From: Cyclobacterium jeungdonense
Lineage (GTDB): Bacteria; Bacteroidota; Bacteroidia; Cytophagales; Cyclobacteriaceae
Direction: 5' to 3'
Assembly (NCBI RefSeq): GCF_010994275.1
Contig: NZ_WMCD01000005.1
Location: 62,001 to 126,000, forward strand
Length of the DNA stretch: 64,000 bases
Shown here: positions 36,331-45,311 of the stretch, one piece after another
Numbering within the stretch: the first letter of the stretch is position 1
Layout of the letters: every line of letters starts with the position of its first letter
The notes under the pieces: generated by a model
Databases searched by the model: none
What the model saw: the letters and a program-made list of their open reading frames with translations, nothing else
Told to the model about the DNA's origin: nothing
Translations under genes and position numbers: made by a program

Positions 36331-36465
36331 TCATAAATAGGTGAATTCCACTTTTTCATCCCGAAAGTTCAAATACACTCGGTAGAGCAAAACCGGATTC
36401 AAGAAGGATTTTACTTTGGCAAGCTGACTTTTGTGTAGATGTGTAGAAATGGCAGACTCATACAT
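36331..36465 (-). CDS. Small ORF of 44 residues, unrecognised
   Basis: ATG at 36465, stop TGA at 36333-36331, reading MYESAISTHLHKSQLAKVK and ending YLNFRDEKVEFTYL. No family was recognised. The C-terminus looks protein-like, but no ribosome site or promoter is clear. Given the helicase remnant just downstream on the same strand, this may be another fragment of a decayed locus rather than a working gene. Confidence 0.25.
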   Translation of the reverse strand: MYESAISTHLHKSQLAKVKSFLNPVLLYRVYLNFRDEKVEFTYL

Positions 36466-36558
36466 TAAAATTAATTTTCTTTTCGACGTATAAAATAATT
36501 TGCAGCGGAAAACCTTGGATTAATGATTCTAAATACTTAGTTTAAAAAAAGTATAATT

Positions 36559-37656
36559 ATGAAACCCCTTCCAAGTCAACTTTTATATACTATCGTCATG
36601 GTGCTCCTGGCTTCCTGCCAAAAGGAAAGCATAAGCACAGGTGACTTGCCCTTGATGGAATTAGAGGACATCGAGTTGATCCGTACACCCTATACAATTG
36701 TAAAAGTAATCCCATTGGAAACCAATGAAAATAACCTTCTTGGGGACTTTTTGACGGTAAAATTCTCTGATGCTGCATTTTTCATTTTTGATGAAAATGC
36801 AAGAGATGCTATCCATACTTTTGACCGCAAGGGTAATTATCAGGGTAGGTCCGTTGAAACCGGTGAGGGGCCGGGTATGGTTGCCAACATTAGTGATTTT
36901 ATCCCCACTCCTGAAGGCACGGAAATCCTCAACGCCCAAGGTGATCAGGCGAAAATCATCCGTTTTGATAACAGTGGGGAAATCAAAGGAAATCTTAATC
37001 TCGATTACTACGGATCTTCCTTTACCAAATTGGCCAATGGTCACTACGTGGCCTCCGGTAGCTATAACCTTCCTCTGGTCGAAAACAGGCTGGCAATTAT
37101 GGATGGACATGGCAATACTGTAAAGACATTTTTACCTAATACCCATGAGATTTTACCCATGCAGGAAAAAAACTTCTATACAGCAAATGAAACTGTATTT
37201 TTCCATGAAATTTACAACAATACCACCTACAAGGTGCTGGAGGAAAGTCTTGCCTCCCAATATCAATTTGATTTTGGAAAATACAGTATCCCCGAACGGT
37301 TTTTCGAAATGGATTGGATGGCCGGGTTTGAAATGCTCAACCAACAGGGATTTGCTGTCATTTCCCAGTATTGGGAAAACGAGGAGAAGGCTTTCTTTGG
37401 GGTAGACGTACAAGTGAACGGGGAGCGAAAAAACCATCAAGTCATTTTGGACAAGCACAACATGCAGGCCGGAAAAAGAATAATTTCCGCGAATGATTTA
37501 AATGCCTTTTACCATCCTGTAGGCGTATTGGATGAGCTCTTGGTATTCGTCGCACAGGCTCCGGCTTACTTAAAACTTGAGGCAGATCAATTGCCGGAAA
37601 ACAGCCCGATAGTTCAGGAGGGGGACAACCCGGTATTGTTATTCGTCGAATTTTGA
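36559..37656 (+). CDS. 6-bladed beta-propeller lipoprotein (DUF4934 type)
   Basis: 365 residues. Lipobox LLASC (Cys20). The mature part matches the Bacteroidota 6-bladed beta-propeller family: IKVIPLETNENNLLGDF, FFIFDENARDAIHTFDRKGNYQGR, TGEGPGMVANISDF (the hallmark GeGPGE-like turn) and the C-terminal NPVLLFVEF. These lipoproteins are often duplicated and sit beside thioredoxin-like lipoproteins; such a neighbour, now broken, follows at 37735. Function unknown. Confidence 0.85.
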   Translation: MKPLPSQLLYTIVMVLLASCQKESISTGDLPLMELEDIELIRTPYTIVKVIPLETNENNLLGDFLTVKFSDAAFFIFDENARDAIHTFDRKGNYQGRSVETGEGPGMVANISDFIPTPEGTEILNAQGDQAKIIRFDNSGEIKGNLNLDYYGSSFTKLANGHYVASGSYNLPLVENRLAIMDGHGNTVKTFLPNTHEILPMQEKNFYTANETVFFHEIYNNTTYKVLEESLASQYQFDFGKYSIPERFFEMDWMAGFEMLNQQGFAVISQYWENEEKAFFGVDVQVNGERKNHQVILDKHNMQAGKRIISANDLNAFYHPVGVLDELLVFVAQAPAYLKLEADQLPENSPIVQEGDNPVLLFVEF

Positions 37657-37734
37657 ATCATGAAATTTCCCGGCAAGTGGAAATTAAAACGTTGATGCTT
37701 TGAAACAGGGTAACCATAAAATTTCATCAATAAA

Positions 37735-38128
37735 TTGAAACTACTATTGCTCCCCGTTTTTATATGCGTTTTCGTTGGGTGCGGCCCTTTTGAAGAAAAA
37801 ATTATTTTTCCTGGGAATTTACAAACCTATCAGGTAACAGACAGCATTCCCTTTATGGATATCTTAGAGGAGTATGATAGGGACATCCCGGCGATAATTG
37901 TTATTTACCACCGAGGATAAGGAAAAAATCATTCAGACACTGACGGAATCTGGATTTCCCTATCCGTTTATACATGATCCGAACGATACATTCAATGAAG
38001 AAAACCGAATTTGGAAGCATCTGAATTTTAAATAGAAAAATTCAATCGCCACCTTTTTTATGGAAGGGGATTTCATATCCGAATTGGGTGGTGCCGAAAT
38101 TGGTATGAGGCATCTTTTCAGGGAGTAA
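37735..38128 (+). pseudogene. Disrupted thioredoxin-like lipoprotein gene
   Basis: A TTG at 37735 starts MKLLLLPVFICVFVGC (lipobox VGC) and reads to PAIIVIYHRG, stopping at 37920. The next frame, from 37907, continues as TTEDKEKIIQTLTESGFPYP and FIHDPNDTFNEENRIWKHLN, meets an in-frame TAG at 38033-38035, then continues in the same frame as SIATFFMEGDFISELGGAEI to a TAA at 38126. So one frameshift and one nonsense codon split a ~130-residue protein. It resembles the small redoxin-like lipoproteins that accompany 6-bladed propellers. Confidence 0.7.
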
Positions 38129-38161
38129 TTGGATGCCTTTAAAACCTGGAAGGTTTTTTTA

Positions 38162-38737
38162 CTAATCCTCCAAATGCTGTAACACCACCTCCACTGCAGC
38201 CAATTGCCTGGAGGGGGCTGATTCTATTTTGGAGATGACCTGCACCCCATTGTAAAGCGTAAAAAGCAGGTTAGCAAAAGCTTTCAGGTCTTTGCCACGA
38301 GCAATTTCGCCCATCACCTCTCCGGACTTCAGGTAATCAAAAAACAACTTCTCAAATTGGATTTGATTTTCCCGTAGCATCGCTTTCATCTCGCTGTCTT
38401 CCGGTACCAATTCGGTGGTGATATTCACTAAAAAACAACCCCTGCGATCCGTATTTTCGCGAACGACGTGTTCAAACAGCTTTCTAAAACCCTCCATGAC
38501 ATTCGGCTGTGCATACAATAACTCAAAGTACGCGTTTTTGGTGCTGTCCTTGTAATTTTCAAAAGCCCTCATAAAAAGGTCTTTCTTTCCTTTGTAGGTA
38601 TCATACAGGCTGGCGCGGTTGATTCCCAGGTGATCGACCAGATCCTGCACGGAGGTGGAGTGGTACCCCTTTTTCCAAAACAGTTCCATCGCCTTTTCTA
38701 AGGTTTCTGTTTCATCAAATGATTTTATCCTGGGCAT
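38162..38737 (-). CDS. TetR family transcriptional regulator
   Basis: 191 residues from ATG 38737 (MPRIKSFDETETLEKAMELF), the normal N-terminus of the AcrR-like branch; an in-frame ATG at 38794 lies inside the operator and is unlikely. The helix-turn-helix is HSTSVQDLVDHLGINRASLYDTYKGKKDLF (about 28-57). The C-terminal ligand domain has the FANLLFTLYNGVQV pattern. Two perfect inverted repeats upstream suggest autoregulation and control of the divergent AlkB-like gene. Confidence 0.92.
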   Translation of the reverse strand: MPRIKSFDETETLEKAMELFWKKGYHSTSVQDLVDHLGINRASLYDTYKGKKDLFMRAFENYKDSTKNAYFELLYAQPNVMEGFRKLFEHVVRENTDRRGCFLVNITTELVPEDSEMKAMLRENQIQFEKLFFDYLKSGEVMGEIARGKDLKAFANLLFTLYNGVQVISKIESAPSRQLAAVEVVLQHLED

Positions 38738-38743
38738 CGGCAA

Positions 38744-38769
38744 ATGGGGTATAATAGGGGATACCCCAT
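38744..38769. promoter_or_regulatory. Inverted repeat ATGGGGTAT-N8-ATACCCCAT in the TetR leader
   Basis: Perfect 9-bp arms at 38744-38752 and 38761-38769, directly before the TetR start codon. It could be a leader RNA hairpin masking the ribosome site or a second protein-binding site. Confidence 0.55.
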
Positions 38770-38777
38770 AAATATAT

Positions 38778-38803
38778 AGTTTTGGAATATTCATTCCAAA
38801 ACT
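38778..38803. promoter_or_regulatory. TetR-family operator AGTTTTGGAAT-N4-ATTCCAAAACT
   Basis: Perfect 11-bp arms at 38778-38788 and 38793-38803 around ATTC. TTGGAAT..ATTCCAA is the usual operator type for AcrR/YcdC-like TetR proteins. It lies 41 bases before the TetR ATG. Confidence 0.75.
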
Positions 38804-38983
38804 TAAATAAAAATTTTTAGTGGTGTTTTAGTTGGCGAATGTTATTTTTCCCATTAGGTCTATTTCCAGAGAATTTTCAGTTTACTTTTGGATTGAATTT
38901 AAACCGGGTATTCTAACTCTCAATTTTTTTAAATTGCTCCTACGGGATTGAAGCGAAAACGAAAATTTCCTTACTTTGTCCGG

Positions 38984-39592
38984 ATGAATCTATTTGACAA
39001 TCCGGCTTTTCCATCCAAAAACTTATTACCGCAAGACGGCCAGGTGTACTATCATGGCAAGGTGATCCCCGGAACGAAAGCCGATGGTTATTTTAGGGCC
39101 TTGTGGGATACCATTGCCTGGAAAAATGATGAGGCTGTCCTGTTTGGAAAAAAAATAGTGACCAAACGAAAGGTAGCCTGGTACGGTGATCAGGCTTATG
39201 CGTACACGTATTCCAATACAACCAAAGAAGCATTGCCTTGGACAAAGGAACTAAGGGAGATAAAAGCGATTGCGGAAAAGGCTACCAATGAAACCTTCAA
39301 TTCCTGCTTGCTAAACCTTTATCATTCCGGAGAGGAAGGAATGGCCTGGCACAGTGATGGAGAAAAAGACCTGAAAAAACACGGGGCCATTGCCTCTATC
39401 AGTCTGGGAGCAGAGCGGAAATTTGCCTTTAAACACAAGGATAGCAAGGAAACTGTCTCCCTATATCTTGAACATGGGAGCCTATTGCTTATGAAAGGTA
39501 CTACCCAAGACCATTGGCTCCATCGCCTGCCGCCTACCAAGAAAGTTCAGGCGGCCAGGATAAACCTCACGTTTAGATATATTAATCGGTAG
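38984..39592 (+). CDS. AlkB-like 2-oxoglutarate/Fe(II) DNA dealkylase
   Basis: 202 residues from ATG 38984; an upstream TTG in frame (38948) adds a basic stretch and is less likely. Oxidatively removes alkyl groups from DNA bases. Iron ligands His123 and Asp125 in AWHSDGE and His180 in DHWLHRLP; the 2-oxoglutarate arginines are in RINLTFR (192, 198). The sequence is closer to ALKBH2/3-type than to E. coli AlkB. A near-consensus -7 box (TTACTTTG) lies six bases before the ATG, hinting at a leaderless mRNA. Divergent from the TetR gene. Confidence 0.92.
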   Translation: MNLFDNPAFPSKNLLPQDGQVYYHGKVIPGTKADGYFRALWDTIAWKNDEAVLFGKKIVTKRKVAWYGDQAYAYTYSNTTKEALPWTKELREIKAIAEKATNETFNSCLLNLYHSGEEGMAWHSDGEKDLKKHGAIASISLGAERKFAFKHKDSKETVSLYLEHGSLLLMKGTTQDHWLHRLPPTKKVQAARINLTFRYINR

Positions 39593-39599
39593 TAAATTT

Positions 39600-40997
39600 T
39601 TATTGCCTTTTCAGAACAGCTTTAATGTTCACGAATTCTTTTAGTCCGAATCCACCGTGTTCGCGGCCATAGCCCGAATTTTTGACCCCACCGAATGGCA
39701 TGGCAGGATCAGCTAAACCAAAGGTATTGATAAACACCATTCCTGTGTCAAAATGCTTCTCTGCCATTTCGATGGCCGCGTCTTCATCTTTGGAGAAAAT
39801 ACCTCCCCCCAGTCCGAAGCGGCTGTCGTTGGCAATGCGCATGGCATCTTCGTTATCCCTGGCTTTGATCAATGAGGCTACCGGGCCAAAAAGTTCATCG
39901 TCGTAAGCTGGCTGGCCTGGCTGGACATTTTCCAACACAGTGGCGGGATAGAAGAATCCGACTCCATCGGGAATTTTCCCTCCACAGGCTATCCGGGCTC
40001 CGTTTTCAACGCTGTTCACCACTTGTTCATGCAACTCTTGGCGAAGATCCTGGCGTGCCATGGGGCCCAATTGAGTGCTTTCCTCATTGGGGTCACCCGT
40101 TTTTACTTCACTCATAGACTTCACGAATTTGTTCCGGAATTCGTCATACACTTTCGCGGTTACAACAAAGCGCTTCGCAGCAATACACGTTTCGCCGTTG
40201 TTGTAAATACGGCCTTTCACGCAGGCCTTTACCGCCAGGTCGATATCTGCATCTTCAAAGACCAGGTAGGCATCATTACTACCCAATTCCAATACCGTTT
40301 TTTTCAACTCAGCGGTGGCTGTTTGCCCGATTTTTCGTCCTGCACCGGGACTACCCGTGAGGGTTACGCCTCGCACCAGTTTATTTTTTATCACCGCATC
40401 AGACTGATCGTGATTGATCACCAATGTGGTAAACAGGCCCTGCGGGATGCCAGCGTTTTTGTATATATGCTCCAGCAGTTTACCCGAGCCGGTTACATTT
40501 GAAGCGTGCTTTAATAACACAGCGTTACCTGCCATCAGGCTGGCTATCGAGTACCGCACTACCTGGTAACTTGGATAATTCCACGGCTGAATACCGTATA
40601 CCACCCCGATAGGGGCATATGAAACGCGCCCCTTGCTTCCATTGACCATGTCGCGCTCCTCAGTTTTCAACTCCCTTGGTCCAATCTCAGCCGTATACTG
40701 GCAAATGGCAGCGCATAAATCCACTTCTTGCCTGCTTTGTATTAGCGTCTTCCCCATCTCATCCGTCATCAATTGCGCCAACTCTTCCTTGGCACTGAGC
40801 AGCGCTTTTCCGATCGCTTTTATCTGTTCAGCACGTGCTTCGACGGGGACTCCCCTCCACGTTAGGAAGGCTTGATGGCATTTTGAAATGGCATCTTCAA
40901 CCTCTTCGTTGCTCATGTATTGGTAGTGATCAAGCATTTCTCCTGTTGTAGGATTAATGGTTTCTATTGTTTCTTTTTCACGCATCGTATTTTCCAT
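39600..40997 (-). CDS. NAD(P)-dependent aldehyde dehydrogenase, succinate-semialdehyde type (Sad/YneI-like)
   Basis: 465 residues. Motifs: YGIQPWNYPSYQVVRYSI (cofactor), LTGSPGAGRKIGQTA, the general base Glu in VLELGSNDAYLVFEDADID, catalytic Cys in NNGETCIAAKR, and NDSRFGLGGGIFSKD. It is closest in form to E. coli Sad, which oxidises succinate semialdehyde to succinate. The SDR gene ends 19 bases upstream on the same strand, suggesting an operon; the pair could convert an alcohol to an acid via an aldehyde. Confidence 0.9.
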   Translation of the reverse strand: MENTMREKETIETINPTTGEMLDHYQYMSNEEVEDAISKCHQAFLTWRGVPVEARAEQIKAIGKALLSAKEELAQLMTDEMGKTLIQSRQEVDLCAAICQYTAEIGPRELKTEERDMVNGSKGRVSYAPIGVVYGIQPWNYPSYQVVRYSIASLMAGNAVLLKHASNVTGSGKLLEHIYKNAGIPQGLFTTLVINHDQSDAVIKNKLVRGVTLTGSPGAGRKIGQTATAELKKTVLELGSNDAYLVFEDADIDLAVKACVKGRIYNNGETCIAAKRFVVTAKVYDEFRNKFVKSMSEVKTGDPNEESTQLGPMARQDLRQELHEQVVNSVENGARIACGGKIPDGVGFFYPATVLENVQPGQPAYDDELFGPVASLIKARDNEDAMRIANDSRFGLGGGIFSKDEDAAIEMAEKHFDTGMVFINTFGLADPAMPFGGVKNSGYGREHGGFGLKEFVNIKAVLKRQ

Positions 40998-41016
40998 TTT
41001 TTCAGATTTATACTTT

Positions 41017-41757
41017 TTATCCCTGCTCTGTTGGCATCAGGTACACATCGTTGATGTTTACCCTGTCCGGCTGATTTAAGGCGTAGAAAATGGCATTGGC
41101 AATATCTTCCGCTTCAAGGGTGGTCATCTCCTTCATTCCTTTCAGTTTTTCCTTAATGTCATCGTCCGTGATGGTTTCAAACAGGCTTGTATTCACGGCA
41201 CCTGGCTCTATGGAGGTCACGTTTATACCGTACAGGGGTGCCAACTCCTTTCTCAAGCCCTCGGAAAACATTTTTACCGCTACCTTGGTGGCACAGTAGA
41301 TGGCCCCGCCGGGGAAGTAATTGTGCGCTGCCGAAGAAGAAATGTTAATAATATGACCACTTTTATTCGTGCGCATCGTCGGCAACACTGCTGCCACTCC
41401 GTTGAGTACGCCTTTAATGTTGACATCTACCATCTTCTCCCACTCATCGGTCTTGAGTTTTTCGACGAATGATAGGGGCATCAGTCCCGCATTATTGATC
41501 AATACATCAATGGAACCGTACTCAGCCAGCGTTTGAGAAACGGCTTCTCCAAATTCAGCTGGTTTTGTAACATCCGTTTTTACAACCAATGCCTTACCGC
41601 CATCGGATACAATCTTATCTTTTAATTTATTTAGTTCTTTTTCACTTCGGGCACATAATACCACAGAGGCACCTTCCTTTGCCAATTTAGCCGCTGTAGC
41701 TTTTCCAATTCCGCTGGAAGCTCCTGTTATGATTACTACTTTGTTTTTCAAGTCCAT
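41017..41757 (-). CDS. Short-chain dehydrogenase/reductase (classical SDR)
   Basis: 246 residues. TGxxxGxG motif in IITGASSGIGKATAAKLA, NNAG in INNAGLMPLS, catalytic Ser in IINISSSAAHNYFPGGA and YxxxK in YCATKVAVKMF. Arg in VLCARSEKE after beta-2 favours NADP(H). The C-terminus (QPDRVNINDVYLMPTEQG) is typical of YdfG-like SDRs. First gene of a likely two-gene unit with the aldehyde dehydrogenase. Substrate unknown. Confidence 0.92.
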   Translation of the reverse strand: MDLKNKVVIITGASSGIGKATAAKLAKEGASVVLCARSEKELNKLKDKIVSDGGKALVVKTDVTKPAEFGEAVSQTLAEYGSIDVLINNAGLMPLSFVEKLKTDEWEKMVDVNIKGVLNGVAAVLPTMRTNKSGHIINISSSAAHNYFPGGAIYCATKVAVKMFSEGLRKELAPLYGINVTSIEPGAVNTSLFETITDDDIKEKLKGMKEMTTLEAEDIANAIFYALNQPDRVNINDVYLMPTEQG

Positions 41758-42419
41758 CTTTTATTTTTTAGGGGAGTTTGTTAAGTCACCTTAAGCCAGC
41801 CAAAGATTAAGCCGGAAGTTCAATCGCTGTAAAACGCTGTCATAGGGACATCTCTACGCCTACAGATAACTATTTTTGAGATGGGATGGAGAAAAATGGG
41901 AATTTTATGACACTACTCATTTATCAGACCAAAACGCACTGTCGTTAGGTTATTTTATTTAAGCTCCCCTTTTAACCTTACTTCCGTAAAACGTTATTCG
42001 GGTTCTGTATTGGTGTATAATGCAACTCCTGCTTAAAAAATGCCTTTCGTCAGAAGCTTTCTAAACAATATAGTCTTAGAGAAATAAAATTCAGGTTATT
42101 TAGAATTAATTAATTCCCTGAAAGCTTTCGATGGCAAAGAAATTACAAAAGTAATCGAAAAAAGAGCTCACACGTTGAAAGGCTCCCCTAGGATTGAATT
42201 GAAACCCTGGAAATCCTTCCACAAAAAGGACCTGGCCGTAACTCCATGGCTTTAGATAGGGCACGCATACGCCAACCAACCACATCCTGATATTTTCGGA
42301 ATTGCCTCCGTATTATAGGAATACCGATTGGAACAGTTCTTTGGCCCCAATCTTCATCACGATTATCAATACCGCTGTGTATGGAAAGGGGCTATCGCTT
42401 CATTTTTTCTGTACGTTTT
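41758..42419. other. 662-base intergenic region, no intact gene
   Basis: AT-rich. On the plus strand a frame from ATG 42040 to beyond 42420 is interrupted by stops at 42085 and twice more but contains protein-like stretches such as SLKAFDGKEITKVIEKRAH and LEQFFGPNLHHDYQYRCVW. It may be an old pseudogene or chance. No promoter, repeat or RNA gene was recognised. Confidence 0.35.
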
Positions 42420-44711
42420 TCAAGCAAAAACTTCCTTAACCGGCAATTCATAAATCCGTTTCCCCTTTAATTTGTACAAAGCATTGCACAAGGCCGGGAT
42501 AAAGGGAGGGACAGGAGGTTCACCTACTCCGGTCGGTTTTTCGGTGCTTTCTATAATGTGCGTGAAAATCTTTTTCGGGGCCTGGGGCATGCGAATGATC
42601 TGGTAGCCATCAAAATTATTTTGAATAACCCGCCCATTTTCAAATTGAATGGCCGAAGAAAGGGCCAGGCTGGTAGCAAATTGTGCGCCTCCTTCAAATT
42701 GGGATCGGATACGGTCTGTATTGACAGGGATCCCGCAATCCACGGCATAATGTACTTCCGGAATGATCAGTTTTCCGGATTCATCTTCGGCTACTTCGAC
42801 GATGCAAGCCACATAGGTAAGAAAGCTCTTGTGAGCCGCAAAGCCGAGGGTTTTTCCTTCCGTTTCCGCGCTGCCCCATCCGGACTCTTGCGCCACCCGT
42901 TCAATCACCTTTTTCATCCGGGCTGTATCCCAGGGGTATTCCTCAATGGCCTCTCCGTAATTGGGATAGGCTCCTTTCATTTCTTCGCTGAAAGCGAGTT
43001 TACGGTCTTCACCTAACAAAGAGAGCACATAGGCTACCGGATCCATTCCCTGGTCTTCTGCGATTTCATCCAGCATGCTACAGATAGCAAAGGCATGGTG
43101 AATGTTACTTACTGATCGAAGCCAGCCAACCCGTGTATGGGCCTTGGCCTCGTGCGACTCGATCCGAATATTGGGTACGTCGTAGGGAAAATCAGTACAG
43201 CCCAATCCCATTTCTCCATCTGAAGGATGCAATTCGTCGGCACTGGAAGTTCCTCCAATTGCCGGAAAAACGGTATGGTGATTCCAGGCGGCCAATTTTC
43301 CATCAGCGTCCAGACTTGCTTTGATCCGCTGTGCACTGTGAGAATGATAAAAATCGTGATGAATATCATCTTCCCGGGTCCATTGTACCCTTACCGGCTT
43401 CTCTATGGCCTTGGATAGCAAGGCAGCCTCCACCACGTAGTCAGGCTTTGACTTCCTTCCAAAACCTCCCCCCAGCAGGGTCACATTTACCTTTACCTGA
43501 GAGGCATCTATTTCCAGGGCTTCTGCCACGGAATCCCGGGCCCATTGGGGGTGCTGGGTCGGCGCCCATATTTCGATACTCCCATCCTCCTTGTAATCAG
43601 CCAGCGCTGTAGGAGGTTCGATGGTGGCATGGGCATAATAGGGGGCCCGGAAGGTCTTTTCAAAGGTCTTTCCTCCGCTGCGAAACGCCTTCTTTACATC
43701 TCCTCTTTCCCTTCTCAATCGCCCTTCCTGCAGGGTGCTTTCGATCATGGCTTCCATCTGAGTCGCGCACTGGTAATCCTGATTTTCTCCCAGCTCCCAA
43801 TCCACCTCCAGGGCTTCCCTTCCTTTCATAGCGGCCCAGGTATGGTCTGCTATGACTGCAAGCCCTTCCAAAGGCTTATTCAATCCGGGATGCACCCCGT
43901 TTCCTGAAATTTGAACTACCTTATTTACGCCCGGCACTTTCAGCGCATTCTCCTCATTGTACGTACGGATCTTTCCGCCTACCACAGGACTTCTTAAAAT
44001 TACCGCTATCTGCTGTCCGGGGAGATCCACGTCTGCCCCAAAAAGGGCTTTGCCTTCGGTAATGTCTTTGACATCGTAAATTGGTACCGATTTGCCTACC
44101 AATTTGTAATCGTCCAGCTTACGCAAAGTCAGGTTTTCGATTTCCGGAACGGGCATTTGCTGTAATAGCTCCACCAAATCTCCAAAAGAAACTTTTTGGC
44201 CAGAAGCCTCATGAACGACCATTCCCTGCCGGGTATCACAGCCGGAAGCATCGACGTTCCATTCTTCGGCGGCTGCTTTCACGAGCATGTGTCGGGCCGT
44301 GGCTCCGGCCCGCCGCATGGGTTCAAAAAACATTCGAATCGAATAGGATCCATCTGTATTCTGATCTCCGTAAGTAGCTTCATCGCCCACGGCCTGTTGA
44401 ATTTTTACGGCTTCCCAGTCAGCCCCCAATTCATCTGCGACAATCATGGGAAGAGTGGTCCGAATTCCCGTGCCCATCTCGGAACGGTGGGCAATAATGG
44501 TAACCGTATTGTCGGAACCAATACTTAAGTAGGCATTGGGAGCAAAGGATACTATTTCTCCTTTGGGTCCGGAGCATTGAAAATTAATTCCTAGCACAAA
44601 ACCCCCACCGATTAGGGAGCTTAGTTTCAAAAAGTCCCTTCTGCCGGGAATGAACAGCTTGCTTTTGTCGGCAGGCGCTTTTTTCGATAAAAACGGAAGT
44701 TTTGGTATCAT
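42420..44711 (-). CDS. Tat-exported molybdopterin-binding subunit of a xanthine/aldehyde oxidase-family hydroxylase (IorB type)
   Basis: 763 residues. A twin-arginine signal (PGRRDFLKLSSLIGGGF, Arg24-Arg25) shows folded export to the periplasm. The rest is the isoquinoline 1-oxidoreductase beta-subunit type: PNAYLSIGSDNTVTIIAHRSEMGTGIRTTLP, GADVDLPGQQIAVILRSP, VTLLGGGFGRKSKPDYVVEA (cofactor loop) and C-terminal GVGEPPVPPFIPALCNAL, which holds the catalytic Glu. Hydroxylates N-heterocycles or aldehydes using water. The electron-transfer subunit is the next gene upstream. A c-type cytochrome partner, common in such systems, is not in the cluster. Confidence 0.93.
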   Translation of the reverse strand: MIPKLPFLSKKAPADKSKLFIPGRRDFLKLSSLIGGGFVLGINFQCSGPKGEIVSFAPNAYLSIGSDNTVTIIAHRSEMGTGIRTTLPMIVADELGADWEAVKIQQAVGDEATYGDQNTDGSYSIRMFFEPMRRAGATARHMLVKAAAEEWNVDASGCDTRQGMVVHEASGQKVSFGDLVELLQQMPVPEIENLTLRKLDDYKLVGKSVPIYDVKDITEGKALFGADVDLPGQQIAVILRSPVVGGKIRTYNEENALKVPGVNKVVQISGNGVHPGLNKPLEGLAVIADHTWAAMKGREALEVDWELGENQDYQCATQMEAMIESTLQEGRLRRERGDVKKAFRSGGKTFEKTFRAPYYAHATIEPPTALADYKEDGSIEIWAPTQHPQWARDSVAEALEIDASQVKVNVTLLGGGFGRKSKPDYVVEAALLSKAIEKPVRVQWTREDDIHHDFYHSHSAQRIKASLDADGKLAAWNHHTVFPAIGGTSSADELHPSDGEMGLGCTDFPYDVPNIRIESHEAKAHTRVGWLRSVSNIHHAFAICSMLDEIAEDQGMDPVAYVLSLLGEDRKLAFSEEMKGAYPNYGEAIEEYPWDTARMKKVIERVAQESGWGSAETEGKTLGFAAHKSFLTYVACIVEVAEDESGKLIIPEVHYAVDCGIPVNTDRIRSQFEGGAQFATSLALSSAIQFENGRVIQNNFDGYQIIRMPQAPKKIFTHIIESTEKPTGVGEPPVPPFIPALCNALYKLKGKRIYELPVKEVFA

Positions 44712-44733
44712 GAGCGGATGGAATTAAGTGAAA

Positions 44734-45189
44734 TTAAGACTTGGATGCGGTTCGAATGGCATCCTTGATTCGGTTATAGGTGCCGCAGCGACAAAGATTT
44801 CCTGCCATGGCCTCCTCAATTTCCGTTTCGCTTGGATTGGGGTTTTCTTTCAGAAGGGCGGCGGCATTCATTAGCTGACCGGTTTGGCAGTACCCACATT
44901 GCGGTACCACATGCTTCTGCCAGGCCTTTTGTAAAGGGTGGTTTCCATCGGCTGATAGGCCTTCTATGGTGGTGATTTTTCGGTCTCCTACAGCTGAAAC
45001 CGGCAAACTACAGGAGCGAGTGGCTACGCCGTCCACGTGGACCGTGCATGCGCCACAAAGCGCTTGCCCACAACCAAACTTAGTCCCTTTAAGTGATAGC
45101 AGGTCCCGGATGACCCAAAGCAGGGGCATGTCTTCTGGAGCGGAAACCTCTTGCGTGTTTCCATTTACGGATAGACGGTATTTTTCCAT
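44734..45189 (-). CDS. 2Fe-2S subunit of the molybdenum hydroxylase (IorA type)
   Basis: 151 residues from ATG 45189 (MEKYRLSVNG), the conserved N-terminus; an earlier in-frame start would add 30 atypical residues. Eight cysteines bind two clusters: Cys40, 45, 48 and 60 (FGCGQALCGACTV ... SC) in the plant-ferredoxin domain, and Cys98, 101, 133 and 135 (CGYCQTGQ, CRCGTY) in the helical domain. Passes electrons from the Mo site. It has no signal peptide and is presumably carried across with the Tat-exported large subunit. 22 bases before the large-subunit gene. Confidence 0.95.
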   Translation of the reverse strand: MEKYRLSVNGNTQEVSAPEDMPLLWVIRDLLSLKGTKFGCGQALCGACTVHVDGVATRSCSLPVSAVGDRKITTIEGLSADGNHPLQKAWQKHVVPQCGYCQTGQLMNAAALLKENPNPSETEIEEAMAGNLCRCGTYNRIKDAIRTASKS

Positions 45190-45311
45190 GGCATCTGTTT
45201 TATGATAAGGAGCTTTAATATAATAAATTTCTAAAAAACCTGCAGACATTAAGTTACTATTCTTCTTATTTCCACTCATTTAGCCGAAAAGTAAGCGCTA
45301 AATTCGTAGGA

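Larger units (their letters stand above)
36126..36558. other. Gene-poor region between PPTase and propeller lipoprotein
   Basis: 433 bases. It holds the SNF2-like remnant and the 44-residue ORF on the minus strand. The rest is AT-rich leader sequence before the lipoprotein gene at 36559. No tRNA or insertion sequence ends were seen. Confidence 0.5.

Noticed and set aside
38984..39592. Reading the AlkB-like gene from the TTG at 38948
   Set aside because: The added residues are a basic stretch absent from the family, and a promoter-like box lies between that codon and the ATG at 38984.
42040..42420. A plus-strand frame with protein-like stretches but three stops
   Set aside because: The number of stops is not clearly lower than chance in AT-rich DNA and no family was recognised, so it is only noted in the intergenic entry.
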